From: Parabacteroides timonensis
GTDB lineage: Bacteria > Bacteroidota > Bacteroidia > Bacteroidales > Tannerellaceae
Length of the DNA stretch: 64,000 bases
Direction of reading: 5' to 3'
NCBI RefSeq assembly: GCF_900128505.1
Contig: NZ_LT669941.1
Span: 2,291,441 to 2,355,440, forward strand
Within the stretch, counting starts at the first letter, position 1. The number at the start of each line of letters is the position of its first letter. The notes under the pieces were generated by a model. That model had not been told where the DNA came from, did no database searches, and saw only the letters and a program-made list of their open reading frames with translations. Shown here in pieces: positions 27,657-36,988 of this stretch. A program made the translations under genes and the position numbers.

Positions 27657-28943
27657 TTAGTATTCGTTCAACGCTTCCATTACATTCTTCCGGGCCACCC
27701 GGTAAGCCGGTATTCCAGCCGACAGCAGGTTAAGTATCAGGCAGAACACAAAGGCATAGAGGAATATCACCGGGTTAAGCAGTTCCGTCACCGACAACGC
27801 CGGCGTGCCTCCAAAAACAGAGGAGATCGAAGCAAAACTGTTACTCAATAACCAGGTACGCATCAGCCAGATGGCTATATAAGAGATAAACAACCCGATA
27901 ACGCCCCCCAACAGGGTTAAGACCATACTCTCCGAAAGGATCTGCACCAACAATGTTCCCCGGGTTGCCCCGAATGCCTTACGGATACCTATTTCCGACA
28001 TACGTTTCCGCATCTGCGACAAAGTCATTCCCGACAGGTTGATAGCCGGAACGAGCAGCAAGATAACGATCACCAGCAGATATTGCAGGATGGTCTTCGT
28101 CTTGTCAGGCCCCATTGCCCCCAAGCCTTTGATCTCCCAATCCAGGTGGGTATCGGGCTGGTCGTACAGCGTGAGTTTATAATCGGCCAGCGAACTGTTG
28201 TAACGAACCAGTTGCCTGTCTATCTCCTGCCGGATAGCATCGAAATCGGAAGGGGAATGTGCCAGGATAATGGCCTGATACCACCCGGTTATACTCTCTG
28301 CCCAGGTATCGTCGGGGAAAGGCTGCGCCGAATACGACACCCATACTTCGGAATACGATGCTTTGGCAATCGTAGACACATCTTTCACCACGCCACTGAC
28401 GGTATAGGGTTTATAACTGATCATGATTGTCTTACCAGCCGCATCGGAAGTTCCGTAGAGCCGGCGGGCAAGCGACTCTGCAATAACGACCTTTTTGATA
28501 CCCGACTGCACCTCTTCTTTCGTATATGGACTACCGGATACAAAGTCGAAGTTGAATATCTTCCAGAACACATCGTCGGTAAACAGCATCAGGCAATCTT
28601 TCTTCTCCTGCCCTCCCGGAATGGACGCCAACTGGCTGCGCCAGGGGGAAACGATGGCGACAGCTTCCGGCGTTTCCATTGTCTGGATACATTCCCGGAT
28701 CGTCTTCAGGGAGAGGTAACCGTTACCATAGTTTGAACCTTTAAAGTCACGGCCGCCCCACCGAACATACATCGTCCGGTCACGGTTGTCCTCCGGCGAA
28801 TAGTTATTTACCCTCACCTCGTAAGTGATCACCATCACCATGATCATACAGATAGCCAAAGCTGTTCCCAGAATGGAGATCAGGCTGAGGAGTTTATTCT
28901 CCTTCAGCATGGCCAGGGCTTGTTTGAAATAGAGTTTATACAT
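27657..28943 (-). CDS. FtsX/MacB-type ABC permease, B type, pair 5
   Basis: 428 residues. It starts MYKLYFKQALAMLKENKLLS and has one N-terminal helix, a periplasmic core with the NRDRTMYVRWGG element, and a three-helix FtsX domain whose loop reads SQMRKRMSEIGIRKAFGATR. The RKAFG loop distinguishes the five B-type proteins from the A type, so each pair probably builds a heterodimeric membrane part. A REP palindrome lies just upstream (28967-28986), between this gene and pair 4. Confidence 0.92.
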   Translation of the reverse strand: MYKLYFKQALAMLKENKLLSLISILGTALAICMIMVMVITYEVRVNNYSPEDNRDRTMYVRWGGRDFKGSNYGNGYLSLKTIRECIQTMETPEAVAIVSPWRSQLASIPGGQEKKDCLMLFTDDVFWKIFNFDFVSGSPYTKEEVQSGIKKVVIAESLARRLYGTSDAAGKTIMISYKPYTVSGVVKDVSTIAKASYSEVWVSYSAQPFPDDTWAESITGWYQAIILAHSPSDFDAIRQEIDRQLVRYNSSLADYKLTLYDQPDTHLDWEIKGLGAMGPDKTKTILQYLLVIVILLLVPAINLSGMTLSQMRKRMSEIGIRKAFGATRGTLLVQILSESMVLTLLGGVIGLFISYIAIWLMRTWLLSNSFASISSVFGGTPALSVTELLNPVIFLYAFVFCLILNLLSAGIPAYRVARKNVMEALNEY

Positions 28944-28966
28944 AATCGTTATTGTTGTTTATGCAG

Positions 28967-28986
28967 GGGCGGTTCGCGAACCGCCC
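28967..28986. repeat. REP palindrome between permease pairs 4 and 5
   Basis: GGGCGGTTCGCGAACCGCCC, identical to the RAYT copies. It fills the middle of the 55-base gap between two permease genes in the same direction. Confidence 0.85.
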
Positions 28987-28998
28987 GTACGGGATCTG

Positions 28999-30267
28999 TT
29001 ATTCGTAATGCAGGGCTTCGGCAGGTTCCATCTTCATGGCACGCCAGGCCGGATATAAAATGCCGGAGATGATCATCAGCGACATAAGCAGGCAGGTCAA
29101 CGCCGTTCCTATCAGGAAACGAGGGAGGGTAAAGTCCGCCCAATAGATGTTGACCAGTTCGGCTACTCCCAGGTTAAAGCAGATGATGACAGCTGGCAGC
29201 ATGGCCAGGAACAGCATTACCAATCCTTCGCTTATCAACAAAGTCCGCAAACCATGTGAAGTAGAACCCAGGGCGATACGCAGTCCCATCTCCCCCCGGC
29301 GGTGCTGTGTACGAAACCAGAACGTTCCGGAGATACCCAGGAAGATATTCACGACCAGGAAAACCAGCAAGATCAGGCGTATCCTTATATCACTCAGTAC
29401 CGGACTTACGACTGCCCTCTTTATTAAGGAAGAGGGACGGACATCGATCAGATACAGGTTGCCTACCGACAACTGCGTCCCCATAACCCGGCGAAACTCG
29501 TCACTGAAACGGAGAGCGGCATCCGGACGGATACGGACACAGAGTTCCATATTCGCCAGGTCGTTCGAACTCATTTCACCGGCTATCTCCGTCTCCGGCA
29601 GCAAGGTATAAAAACAAGGCCTGCTCTTTTCGTACTCCGTCCAGCGGATAGGCGTACAAAGGGCTTTGACCTCTTTAAAGTAACCGTCTTTACCTATCTG
29701 CAGGCTTTTGCCTACCGCATTTTCGCCCGGTAACAGTTCTGCGGCACCATTGGCCGACAAAACGATCGAATGCACATCGAGCATATCAGACAAAGCCGGC
29801 CCGTTCCCGCCTTCGCGTTCTATACGGAAGACACGGAAGAAGGAAGGTGTTACCTTGTAGCGTTGCATAGTCACCCCTACCGTATCCTTATAGAACAGGC
29901 GGTTGTAATAGACCTGATTGGTATAATGTGTTGCGGCATACGGCTGAGAGCCTATCGACAGGGATACTTCCTCCACTGCCGGGTATTGCCGGATACGCTC
30001 CATGATAGTCAACAGATCCTGGCCAGTAGTCGTTTCTTTGGTGGCGGGGTCGAGGTAGTTGTCGCTATCGGGAGTACGTTCGTTGATATCGACACGGTAA
30101 GTATCGGTTATATCGAATCCCAGCGGAGTACGGACGATCGTGGACAATACGCTCATATAATCGATAATGTACCACAGGCAAACAGAGACCAACATCAGTT
30201 CCGTCAGTATCCAGACATTGCTCTTACGCTGGTTCCATATTATTTTAAACAGGTGCTTTATCATCAT
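28999..30267 (-). CDS. FtsX/MacB-type ABC permease, A type, pair 4
   Basis: 422 residues. It opens MIKHLFKIIWNQRKSNVWIL after a preceding Met and has the A-type loop WFRTQHRRGEMGLRIALGST and a MEPAEALHYE end. The periplasmic part (about 45-290) carries the DITDTYRVDINERTPDSDNY segment, which corresponds to DIDHTYKFQFSAREEGAEGY in pair 5. The closest relative in the array by eye is pair 5. It starts ten bases after its B partner. Confidence 0.92.
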   Translation of the reverse strand: MMIKHLFKIIWNQRKSNVWILTELMLVSVCLWYIIDYMSVLSTIVRTPLGFDITDTYRVDINERTPDSDNYLDPATKETTTGQDLLTIMERIRQYPAVEEVSLSIGSQPYAATHYTNQVYYNRLFYKDTVGVTMQRYKVTPSFFRVFRIEREGGNGPALSDMLDVHSIVLSANGAAELLPGENAVGKSLQIGKDGYFKEVKALCTPIRWTEYEKSRPCFYTLLPETEIAGEMSSNDLANMELCVRIRPDAALRFSDEFRRVMGTQLSVGNLYLIDVRPSSLIKRAVVSPVLSDIRIRLILLVFLVVNIFLGISGTFWFRTQHRRGEMGLRIALGSTSHGLRTLLISEGLVMLFLAMLPAVIICFNLGVAELVNIYWADFTLPRFLIGTALTCLLMSLMIISGILYPAWRAMKMEPAEALHYE

Positions 30268-30277
30268 ACATCCCTCC

Positions 30278-31558
30278 TTATTCCCCTTTTAATGATTCAA
30301 CAATAGGTATCGACGACACACGCCACGCCGGAACACAGGCACTCAATAGGTTCAACAGTGAACAGAACAGGAAAGCGATCAGGAACACCTCCGGACGAAA
30401 CAGGATCGATAACGGCACCTCCGCCGTCACATCCATACCGAAGTAGGTGGAAGAGGTGAACACCCAATCCTTCAACAGGTAAAGGAACCAATAGGAGAAC
30501 AGCAGCCCCAGTAACCCGCTGACTACCGACAACACGATATTCTCATAAATGATCTGTCCGATCAATCCGGCCCGTGTACTTCCGAATGCTTTACGCACTC
30601 CCAGTTCGCTCACCCGTTCTTTCATACGCGATAAGGTCAGCCCCGACAAGTTGATGGCCGGCACCAATAAAGCGATCAGGATAGGGATGATAGAGTTAAG
30701 ATAGACTCCCCTCATATCCGGCATACCGGGGCCGAAACGCATCTCTTCCACATATTTGGTATCCGGCTGTCGATAGTAATAGACCTTATGATCGACCAGC
30801 GTCTTATTATATTGTTCCGTTCGCCGGGCGATTTCCTCGCGTATCTCGTCGAAATCGGACGAAGAGTGGGCCACGATCATACATTTGTAATGTCCCATAA
30901 TATTTTCCGCTCCTTTTATCTCGGGGATATTGGCCGAAGTGAAAGGTACCCAGGCATGGGCATAAGAGAATGTAGTACGGGGAGTGACATCGGCCACCAC
31001 AGCGCAGACCGTATAGGGTACGAAGCTAAGCTGCATGCTCTTCCCCACCGCCTCGTCGATCGAGCCAAACATGCGGCGTGCCAGCTTTTCGCTGATCACC
31101 ACTTTCCGGATACCGGCGTCAAACTCGGCTTTAGTATATAGGTTTCCCCTCAATACATTGAAGGAGCATATCTTCCAGAACACATCGTCGGTGAAGAGAA
31201 CGAAGCAGCGTTCGCCCGGATCACCGGGTATCGTTGCCAGGCGTGACTGCGCCGGAGAAGTGATACTCACCGCCTCCGGTATCTCCAATGACTGAAAACA
31301 TTCGCGGATCGTCTTTAGCGACAGGTAACCGTTGGCCTGGGTGCTTTCAGTCAGTTTATCCTGCACACCGACCCACTTGACATAGAGCGTCCGTTCGCGG
31401 GCCGTCTCGGGCGGCATGTTCTTGTACATCGCCTGATGAGCGATGATAATCGTCATGATAAGCGATATGGCCAACGCCGTACCGAAGATCGAGATGAAGC
31501 TGAGCCAGGGACTCTCCTTCAACATGTGAAAGGTTTGTTTGAAATATTGTTTATACAT
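30278..31558 (-). CDS. FtsX/MacB-type ABC permease, B type, pair 4
   Basis: 426 residues. It starts MYKQYFKQTFHMLKESPWLS and has the B-type loop SRMKERVSELGVRKAFGSTR before the last two helices. The gene carries the usual element TARERTLYVKWVG in the periplasmic part. It lies 48 bases past pair 3, with a REP palindrome in the gap. No ATPase is next to it, so it must use the ATPase at 38201 or one elsewhere. Confidence 0.92.
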   Translation of the reverse strand: MYKQYFKQTFHMLKESPWLSFISIFGTALAISLIMTIIIAHQAMYKNMPPETARERTLYVKWVGVQDKLTESTQANGYLSLKTIRECFQSLEIPEAVSITSPAQSRLATIPGDPGERCFVLFTDDVFWKICSFNVLRGNLYTKAEFDAGIRKVVISEKLARRMFGSIDEAVGKSMQLSFVPYTVCAVVADVTPRTTFSYAHAWVPFTSANIPEIKGAENIMGHYKCMIVAHSSSDFDEIREEIARRTEQYNKTLVDHKVYYYRQPDTKYVEEMRFGPGMPDMRGVYLNSIIPILIALLVPAINLSGLTLSRMKERVSELGVRKAFGSTRAGLIGQIIYENIVLSVVSGLLGLLFSYWFLYLLKDWVFTSSTYFGMDVTAEVPLSILFRPEVFLIAFLFCSLLNLLSACVPAWRVSSIPIVESLKGE

Positions 31559-31577
31559 AGTTTTTTGTGTTGTGTAG

Positions 31578-31597
31578 GGGCGGTTCGCGAACCGCCC
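31578..31597. repeat. REP palindrome between permease pairs 3 and 4
   Basis: An exact 20-base copy of the REP palindrome in a 48-base gap between two permease genes in the same direction. Confidence 0.85.
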
Positions 31598-31606
31598 TTA
31601 CGGGAG

Positions 31607-32872
31607 TCATTCATAGTGCAAGGCTTCTGCCGGCTCCAGGTGTGCCGCTTTATGCGACGGGTACCAGACAGCAAGAGTGATGATACCGGCCAGGATTCCC
31701 CAGGTAAGGAGGCTAACGGTCAACAGGCGGCCGAAAGTAACCTCCATCACTTCCGAACTAAGAAGATCGATGTAAGCCATATTCAGGCAGATCAATAAAG
31801 CCGGGATCGCAGCAATGGTCAGGATGATCAGACTTTCACCTATCACCAGCCGTTTGAGGTCGATGCGGGAAGAGCCGATAGCCATACGCAGCCCCAACTC
31901 GCTACGACGGCGGTTCACACGGAACCAGAACGTACCGATCATAGCCAGAAAGACGTTCACCAATAAGAAGATATTCACGGCAACAGTCAACCGGCGACCG
32001 TTTATCTGCAAGGAGCTATCGAGATACTTCGCACGGATATCCGGGTAATATTGCACATCAGCCAGCCAGAAGTTTCCTGCAGCCAGACTCTGTTTCATCT
32101 CCTTCTTAAACCGTGCGGCATAGTCGGCAGAGCCCTCCACACCGGAACGAAGACGGATACAAATCGGCATACGGGTCAGTTCCTGCTCACTGCTTTTGTA
32201 TATATCTTTCTCAGGTATATTCATAAAACCGATTACCTGCGGTTGGTCGAAACCCCGTTTCTTGAGCGGAGCCGTTATGGCGCAGACAAGATAAGTAGTA
32301 CTGTCGCCTCTGTTAAAAGCCAGCCGCTTGCCTTCCAGGCGCCCGTCGTCGGTAAGTTCCTCTGCCATAGTCCGGCTGACAACCCACCCGTCAGACAAAG
32401 CCTCCGCCAGCCGGTCGGGCGAACCACCGTCGGCCGTACGGATATCGAATACACGGAAATACTCAGGCGTAACCTCATACACCAATCCATCGGTCGACGA
32501 GATCGTATCGTTCCAATAAGAATTATGACTGTTAGAATAGTTGAACGGAGCCGAATACTGACTACAGAAAGTAACAGCCTCCACATCCGGATGCATCCGC
32601 AGGCGATCGACGATACGCAGGAAATTCTTCCCTGTTTCCTCACTACCTTCGTCATACGTTATATAAGAAGTGCTGGTACGCGGACGAACGGCTATCGTCA
32701 CCTTACAGACATTATCCACCGAAATACCTTCCGGCTGGAAAGCGGTCACTCCCTGCATCAGGCAAGAGTCGAACGACCACCAAAGCAGGATAAAGACAAT
32801 CAATAGCTCTATAAACACCCAGACATTGCTTTTTCCCTGGGTCTTGATCAGTTTGAGTATATGTTTAAGCAT
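31607..32872 (-). CDS. FtsX/MacB-type ABC permease, A type, pair 3
   Basis: 421 residues. The opening MLKHILKLIKTQGKSNVWVF is the most divergent among the A-type proteins (TQGKSN in place of NQRKSN). The loop reads WFRVNRRRSELGLRMAIGSS and the end is LEPAEALHYE. The periplasmic region spans about residues 45-285. The gene starts 13 bases after its B-type partner. Confidence 0.92.
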   Translation of the reverse strand: MLKHILKLIKTQGKSNVWVFIELLIVFILLWWSFDSCLMQGVTAFQPEGISVDNVCKVTIAVRPRTSTSYITYDEGSEETGKNFLRIVDRLRMHPDVEAVTFCSQYSAPFNYSNSHNSYWNDTISSTDGLVYEVTPEYFRVFDIRTADGGSPDRLAEALSDGWVVSRTMAEELTDDGRLEGKRLAFNRGDSTTYLVCAITAPLKKRGFDQPQVIGFMNIPEKDIYKSSEQELTRMPICIRLRSGVEGSADYAARFKKEMKQSLAAGNFWLADVQYYPDIRAKYLDSSLQINGRRLTVAVNIFLLVNVFLAMIGTFWFRVNRRRSELGLRMAIGSSRIDLKRLVIGESLIILTIAAIPALLICLNMAYIDLLSSEVMEVTFGRLLTVSLLTWGILAGIITLAVWYPSHKAAHLEPAEALHYE

Positions 32873-32885
32873 CGTATTTCTTCTT

Positions 32886-34217
32886 TTAACTGTTTATAGC
32901 CTCTATTATATTTACCCGTACGGCACGCCAGACCGGTATCATCGACGACAGGATGTTAAGTATCAGGCAGACCAGGAAGGCATACCCGAACACAGCCGGA
33001 TTCATCATCATACCCGGTGACAGCTCCACATTTGCCTCACCTGTCAGGAGGGCAAATATACCCGGAGCAAGCAGCAGGTTCCGGAAAAGGATAACCAACA
33101 GGTAAGAAAACAACAGTCCGACCAGTCCTCCCGGCAGCATTAGCACCATATTCTCGATCAGAACCTGTGTGAACAATCTCGTACGCCGTGCCCCGAAAGC
33201 CTTGCGCACGCCCAGTTCGGCAATGCGATCCTGCATATGCGAAGCGTTTAGCCCCGACAGGTTAAGCGCCGGTATCATCAGAAACAACACCACTAACAGG
33301 CAGAGAGCAAAGTAAATGATATTTACCGGGTTTGCACCTCCCTGATTAGTCCCGATACTAGCTCCGGCAAACTGCGCAACCACATGCTTTCCATGCGATT
33401 CCAGGCCATTCAACAGGCGAATCTTTCCGTCGCGCAAACTTGAGTTATAACGGTCGATCTGTTCATCCAGCTCAGCAGCGACCTCCTGTTCCGATACGCC
33501 ACGGGCCGGCAAGATACTTCCTACCAGAAAGCCGATCGAAGAATCGACCTCCCTACTGCCGGTTTCCATAATAGAGGGCAGACAGGAATAAGGTATCCAC
33601 AGATCGGCAGCCACCGATGGGGTAATACCCGATACATCCTTCACCACCCCGCTCACGAGATATTCCACATCATCCAGCAGGATCGCCTGTCCCGATACCT
33701 CCGTCCGTGAAAAGAGCTTCTTCGCTAACGAAGAAGACAGGACCACACGGGGTACGGCAGACTGAAACTCGGCCTCTCCAAACGGCTTCCCGTCGATAAA
33801 AGAGAAGTTATAAAGACGCCAGAAACCATCGTTCGTCCCCATCATCGACACCTTATACGGATCGCCTCCGCCGGGCAGTTGGGCATAAGAATCCCCGTTC
33901 ATCAGCGCCGTGACGATCGGATCGGTTGTTACAGCAATCTCTTCAGCCGTCTTCAACGACAGGAGACATTCTTTGGCGGTGCGGGCACTGAAATAAGCGG
34001 AACTGTTACTGTTCCCCCTCGCATATTCCAGGAAAGAGACATACAACGTCCGGTCACGATGTACCTCCGGCGCCATATTGGCGGTACGGATATGATAGGC
34101 GATCGCCATGACCATCACCATCGAGATAGCCAATCCGGTACCGATAATGTAGACCGCGCTGTAAAAGCGGTTTTGCCTCATTAGGTTCCAGGCTTGTTTG
34201 AAATATTGTTTATACAT
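32886..34217 (-). CDS. FtsX/MacB-type ABC permease, B type, pair 3
   Basis: The longest B-type member (443 residues), with extra residues in the periplasmic part (around residues 55-130, including SYAQLPGGGDPYK). The loop is SHMQDRIAELGVRKAFGARR. It is the first gene after the internal promoter/operator at 34301-34328 and so probably heads a transcript of six permease genes (pairs 3, 4 and 5). Confidence 0.92.
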   Translation of the reverse strand: MYKQYFKQAWNLMRQNRFYSAVYIIGTGLAISMVMVMAIAYHIRTANMAPEVHRDRTLYVSFLEYARGNSNSSAYFSARTAKECLLSLKTAEEIAVTTDPIVTALMNGDSYAQLPGGGDPYKVSMMGTNDGFWRLYNFSFIDGKPFGEAEFQSAVPRVVLSSSLAKKLFSRTEVSGQAILLDDVEYLVSGVVKDVSGITPSVAADLWIPYSCLPSIMETGSREVDSSIGFLVGSILPARGVSEQEVAAELDEQIDRYNSSLRDGKIRLLNGLESHGKHVVAQFAGASIGTNQGGANPVNIIYFALCLLVVLFLMIPALNLSGLNASHMQDRIAELGVRKAFGARRTRLFTQVLIENMVLMLPGGLVGLLFSYLLVILFRNLLLAPGIFALLTGEANVELSPGMMMNPAVFGYAFLVCLILNILSSMIPVWRAVRVNIIEAINS

Positions 34218-34251
34218 GGTGTATTATATTATTTGTTTTTACCCAGTGACA

Positions 34252-34347
34252 GGCAAATGCCGTGCCATAAACATAACTAACTGATAGTAAGCATCAAGAA
34301 CAAATATCGCAGTGTTCAATAACGAACAGTGGTCACGGTATCGAACA
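34252..34347 (-). promoter_or_regulatory. Internal operator, promoter and leader of the permease array (copy 2)
   Basis: The 16-base inverted repeat TGTTCAATAACGAACA (34313-34328), with a further GAACA half-site at 34343-34347, sits just upstream of a minus-strand -7-like GATATTTG (34308-34301). The leader contains GGCAAATGCCGTGCCATAAA (34252-34271), which closely matches the leader of the adaptor gene (42821). No TTTG -33 is present, which suggests an activator is needed. Confidence 0.65.
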
Positions 34348-34360
34348 CTGCCGGTTGCCA

Positions 34361-34380
34361 GCACGGTTCGTAAACCGCCC
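34361..34380. repeat. Degenerate REP palindrome between permease pairs 2 and 3
   Basis: GCACGGTTCGTAAACCGCCC differs from the REP consensus at a few positions (arms broken on the left, centre TA for CG). It abuts the end of the A-type gene of pair 2. Confidence 0.55.
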
Positions 34381-34386
34381 CAGCAA

Positions 34387-35634
34387 TTATTCGTAATGTA
34401 ATGCTTCCGCCGGTTCGATACGGGAAGAGCGGCGAGCGGGATACCAGGTACCGAGCACGACCACGAACACCAGCAAAGCCAGCGTGATCACCGTAGTCAA
34501 TCCGCAACGTAAAGGCGTTACGTCCATATACTGCTTCGGGAGCAGGTCGAGATGTACCAGATTCAGGCAGACGACCAGTGCCGGAAGGAAAGCGATAAAC
34601 AACAGGATCATCCCTTCTCCCACCATCTGCCACAGGATGGTACGCCGGGAAGAGCCGACCGCCATACGTAAGCCTATCTCCGAATTACGTTTATTGATAC
34701 GCAGCCAGAACGTTCCGATCACTCCCAGGAATATGTTAAGCAGGAAGAAAACGGCAAAGCCAATCCGGTAATTCAAGATATTATAAGCCTTTTGGAGCTG
34801 CACGTCGCGGTAATTACTCAGAGGCGTAACCTCCGACAGATAGAAATTACCGGCCCGCAACTGTTGTCGCATCTCCCGCCCGAAACGTTCGGCAAAGTCG
34901 TTCTTCGCCACCCCTTTTTTCACACGGAAACAAATGTCGACAGAGCTCCAGAGATCGTTCTCACTCTCAACGGACAACAAAGACTCGTTCAACGGGACAA
35001 AAAGGAAACGTGCCGGACGGTCGAACTCCGTCCGTTTCATCAGCCCGGTAACTCCCGTCACACGCATCTCCAGGCTATCGCCTTTATCGAGGATGGTCTG
35101 CCCGATAGCCGAAGAACCGGGAAAGAGCCGTTCTTCCACGGCGGAAGAAATCACATAGCCCTCAGCCATAGCCCGTGCCAACGTTTCGGGATTGCCATCG
35201 GAGCCGGCAACACGGAACACACGGAAATAGTCGGGTGTAACGGTCAGAATATCGGCATTCACCCTCAACGTATCGTGCCAGAACTGGTTGCTCATATTAC
35301 TGCGGCAATAAGGGAAATGCCAGGAACCGACACTCACACCCTCTATATCCGGGTGCTGGCGAAGGCGTTCGGCAATGCGTTGCATATTCAGCCAAGGCTC
35401 GGGACTATCTTCCTCGTAAATAATATACCCGTTTTCGTTCTCCTGACGGACGGCAAGGGTCAACTTATAGGTGTTCTCTATATGAAAGCCTGTCGGGGTA
35501 GAGGCGGTAATGGTCAGGACAGACAGAAAATCGACGATATACCACATCAGGGCGGAGACGACAAACAATTCGAGCACGATCCACAGGTTGAAACGGCGTT
35601 GTGTCCATATTAATTTAAATAGATGTCTTATCAT
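34387..35634 (-). CDS. FtsX/MacB-type ABC permease, A type, pair 2
   Basis: 415 residues. It opens MIRHLFKLIWTQRRFNLWIV, and the cytoplasmic loop is WLRINKRNSEIGLRMAVGSS, with an IEPAEALHYE end. Serine or asparagine replaces the basic/glycine residues found in the loop of pairs 1, 4 and 5, so pairs 2 and 3 look closer to each other. The gene starts ten bases after its B partner and lies upstream of the internal promoter. Confidence 0.92.
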   Translation of the reverse strand: MIRHLFKLIWTQRRFNLWIVLELFVVSALMWYIVDFLSVLTITASTPTGFHIENTYKLTLAVRQENENGYIIYEEDSPEPWLNMQRIAERLRQHPDIEGVSVGSWHFPYCRSNMSNQFWHDTLRVNADILTVTPDYFRVFRVAGSDGNPETLARAMAEGYVISSAVEERLFPGSSAIGQTILDKGDSLEMRVTGVTGLMKRTEFDRPARFLFVPLNESLLSVESENDLWSSVDICFRVKKGVAKNDFAERFGREMRQQLRAGNFYLSEVTPLSNYRDVQLQKAYNILNYRIGFAVFFLLNIFLGVIGTFWLRINKRNSEIGLRMAVGSSRRTILWQMVGEGMILLFIAFLPALVVCLNLVHLDLLPKQYMDVTPLRCGLTTVITLALLVFVVVLGTWYPARRSSRIEPAEALHYE

Positions 35635-35644
35635 ATATATATCA

Positions 35645-36946
35645 TTATTTATCGTTGATCGAGTCTGCTATCGGCCGGCGCACGGCTTTCCATACGGGCA
35701 ACAGCGACGAGAGCAAATTAAGGAACACGCAAAGCCCGAAAGCCGAAAAGAAAAGCGGGAAGTTGAACAACATGCCGAATGTGAGCTGTACATCGCCCGT
35801 CGCAGCCATGTATCCGACGCTGCCGAGCAGGAAGTTACGCAACACGACAACCAGTACCCACGACACCAGCAAACCGGCCAGTCCGCCGATACAGGTCAAC
35901 ATCAGGTTTTCGGTCAGCACCTGCGACACCAACGTACGTGCGCCGGCACCAAAGGCTTTCCTCAGTCCCATCTCTTCGGTGCGTTCCTGCATCCGCGAAG
36001 AGATAAGCCCCGTCAGGTTGATGGCAGGTACAAGCATGAAGACCAACGCGATAAGCAAGTAACGGCGGATGATATCCGACAGCGACGAACCGTAGTCGAG
36101 TTTCTGAAGCTCCGTCTGCTTCGGAGTGGATAGCCAAAATGTATCCACATACCTCTCCTGCAAAGTAGCGTTGTATTGGAGCCGGCGGCGGTTCACCTCA
36201 TCGCGGACGGCTTCGAAACGGGCGGGACCGGAGACAAGCAGGTAGGCGGCAACAGGGCCGGCAGACCTCTCGGCATTGGCCGTTTCCGCCAGGACAGGAA
36301 CCGAAGTGATCGGTATCCAGATATCGGCACAAGTCATCGACATAACCGATGAAACATCCCTCACCACCCCGCTGACACGGTATTCCAGCCCGTTGAGTAG
36401 AACGGCTTTGCCTTCCGCCTCTATCGTCCCGAACAGGCGGCGGGCATACGATTCACTCAACACGACACGCTTCACGCCGCTTTCGAATTCTTCACCGGTA
36501 AAGGGTTTACCGCTGAGGAAACGAAACCGGAAGATCTGCCAGAACGCACCGTCGACAGCCTCAACCATCGTCTTATAGCGGTCGGGACTTCCTGGCAACT
36601 GCGAATAGACGGTTCCCATCAACATATCCGTACCTTGCGGATCGATCACGAGGGTGACTTTCTCCACCTCCGACAAATCACTCAGTATCTGCCGGGCAGC
36701 GTGCAACGAGAGCGACCAGTTGTGCGTTCCGCCATTCTCATCCTTCGACTTCACCGATGCACGGTTAAGCTGCAACAGCCTGCTCCGGCAATCCTCCGGA
36801 GCAATGTCTGCCGTGCGGATGTAATAGACCGTGGCCATGATCATCACCATCGAGATGGCAAGCCCCGTCCCCAGGATGTAAACGAAACTGAAGAAGCGGT
36901 TCTGCTTCATCAATTGCCAGGCCTGTTTGAGGTATTGTTTATACAT
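35645..36946 (-). CDS. FtsX/MacB-type ABC permease, B type, pair 2
   Basis: 433 residues, starting MYKQYLKQAWQLMKQNRFFS. The loop is SRMQERTEEMGLRKAFGAGA. The protein ends in a short polar tail (ADSINDK). It is divergent from the HU-DUF4469 gene at 36989, with only 42 bases between the two starts. No operator copy like those of the adaptor and pair 3 is visible before it, so how this pair is expressed is unclear. Confidence 0.92.
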   Translation of the reverse strand: MYKQYLKQAWQLMKQNRFFSFVYILGTGLAISMVMIMATVYYIRTADIAPEDCRSRLLQLNRASVKSKDENGGTHNWSLSLHAARQILSDLSEVEKVTLVIDPQGTDMLMGTVYSQLPGSPDRYKTMVEAVDGAFWQIFRFRFLSGKPFTGEEFESGVKRVVLSESYARRLFGTIEAEGKAVLLNGLEYRVSGVVRDVSSVMSMTCADIWIPITSVPVLAETANAERSAGPVAAYLLVSGPARFEAVRDEVNRRRLQYNATLQERYVDTFWLSTPKQTELQKLDYGSSLSDIIRRYLLIALVFMLVPAINLTGLISSRMQERTEEMGLRKAFGAGARTLVSQVLTENLMLTCIGGLAGLLVSWVLVVVLRNFLLGSVGYMAATGDVQLTFGMLFNFPLFFSAFGLCVFLNLLSSLLPVWKAVRRPIADSINDK

Positions 36947-36952
36947 AATGTC

Positions 36953-36960
36953 TATCTTTG
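36953..36960 (+). promoter_or_regulatory. -7 box of the first HU-DUF4469 gene
   Basis: TATCTTTG, 28 bases before the ATG at 36989. A TTTG lies at 36926-36929, 23 bases upstream, which is slightly long. The element overlaps the leader of the divergent permease gene. Confidence 0.5.
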
Positions 36961-36988
36961 TTATTCAAACTTTAAAATCACACTAGTC

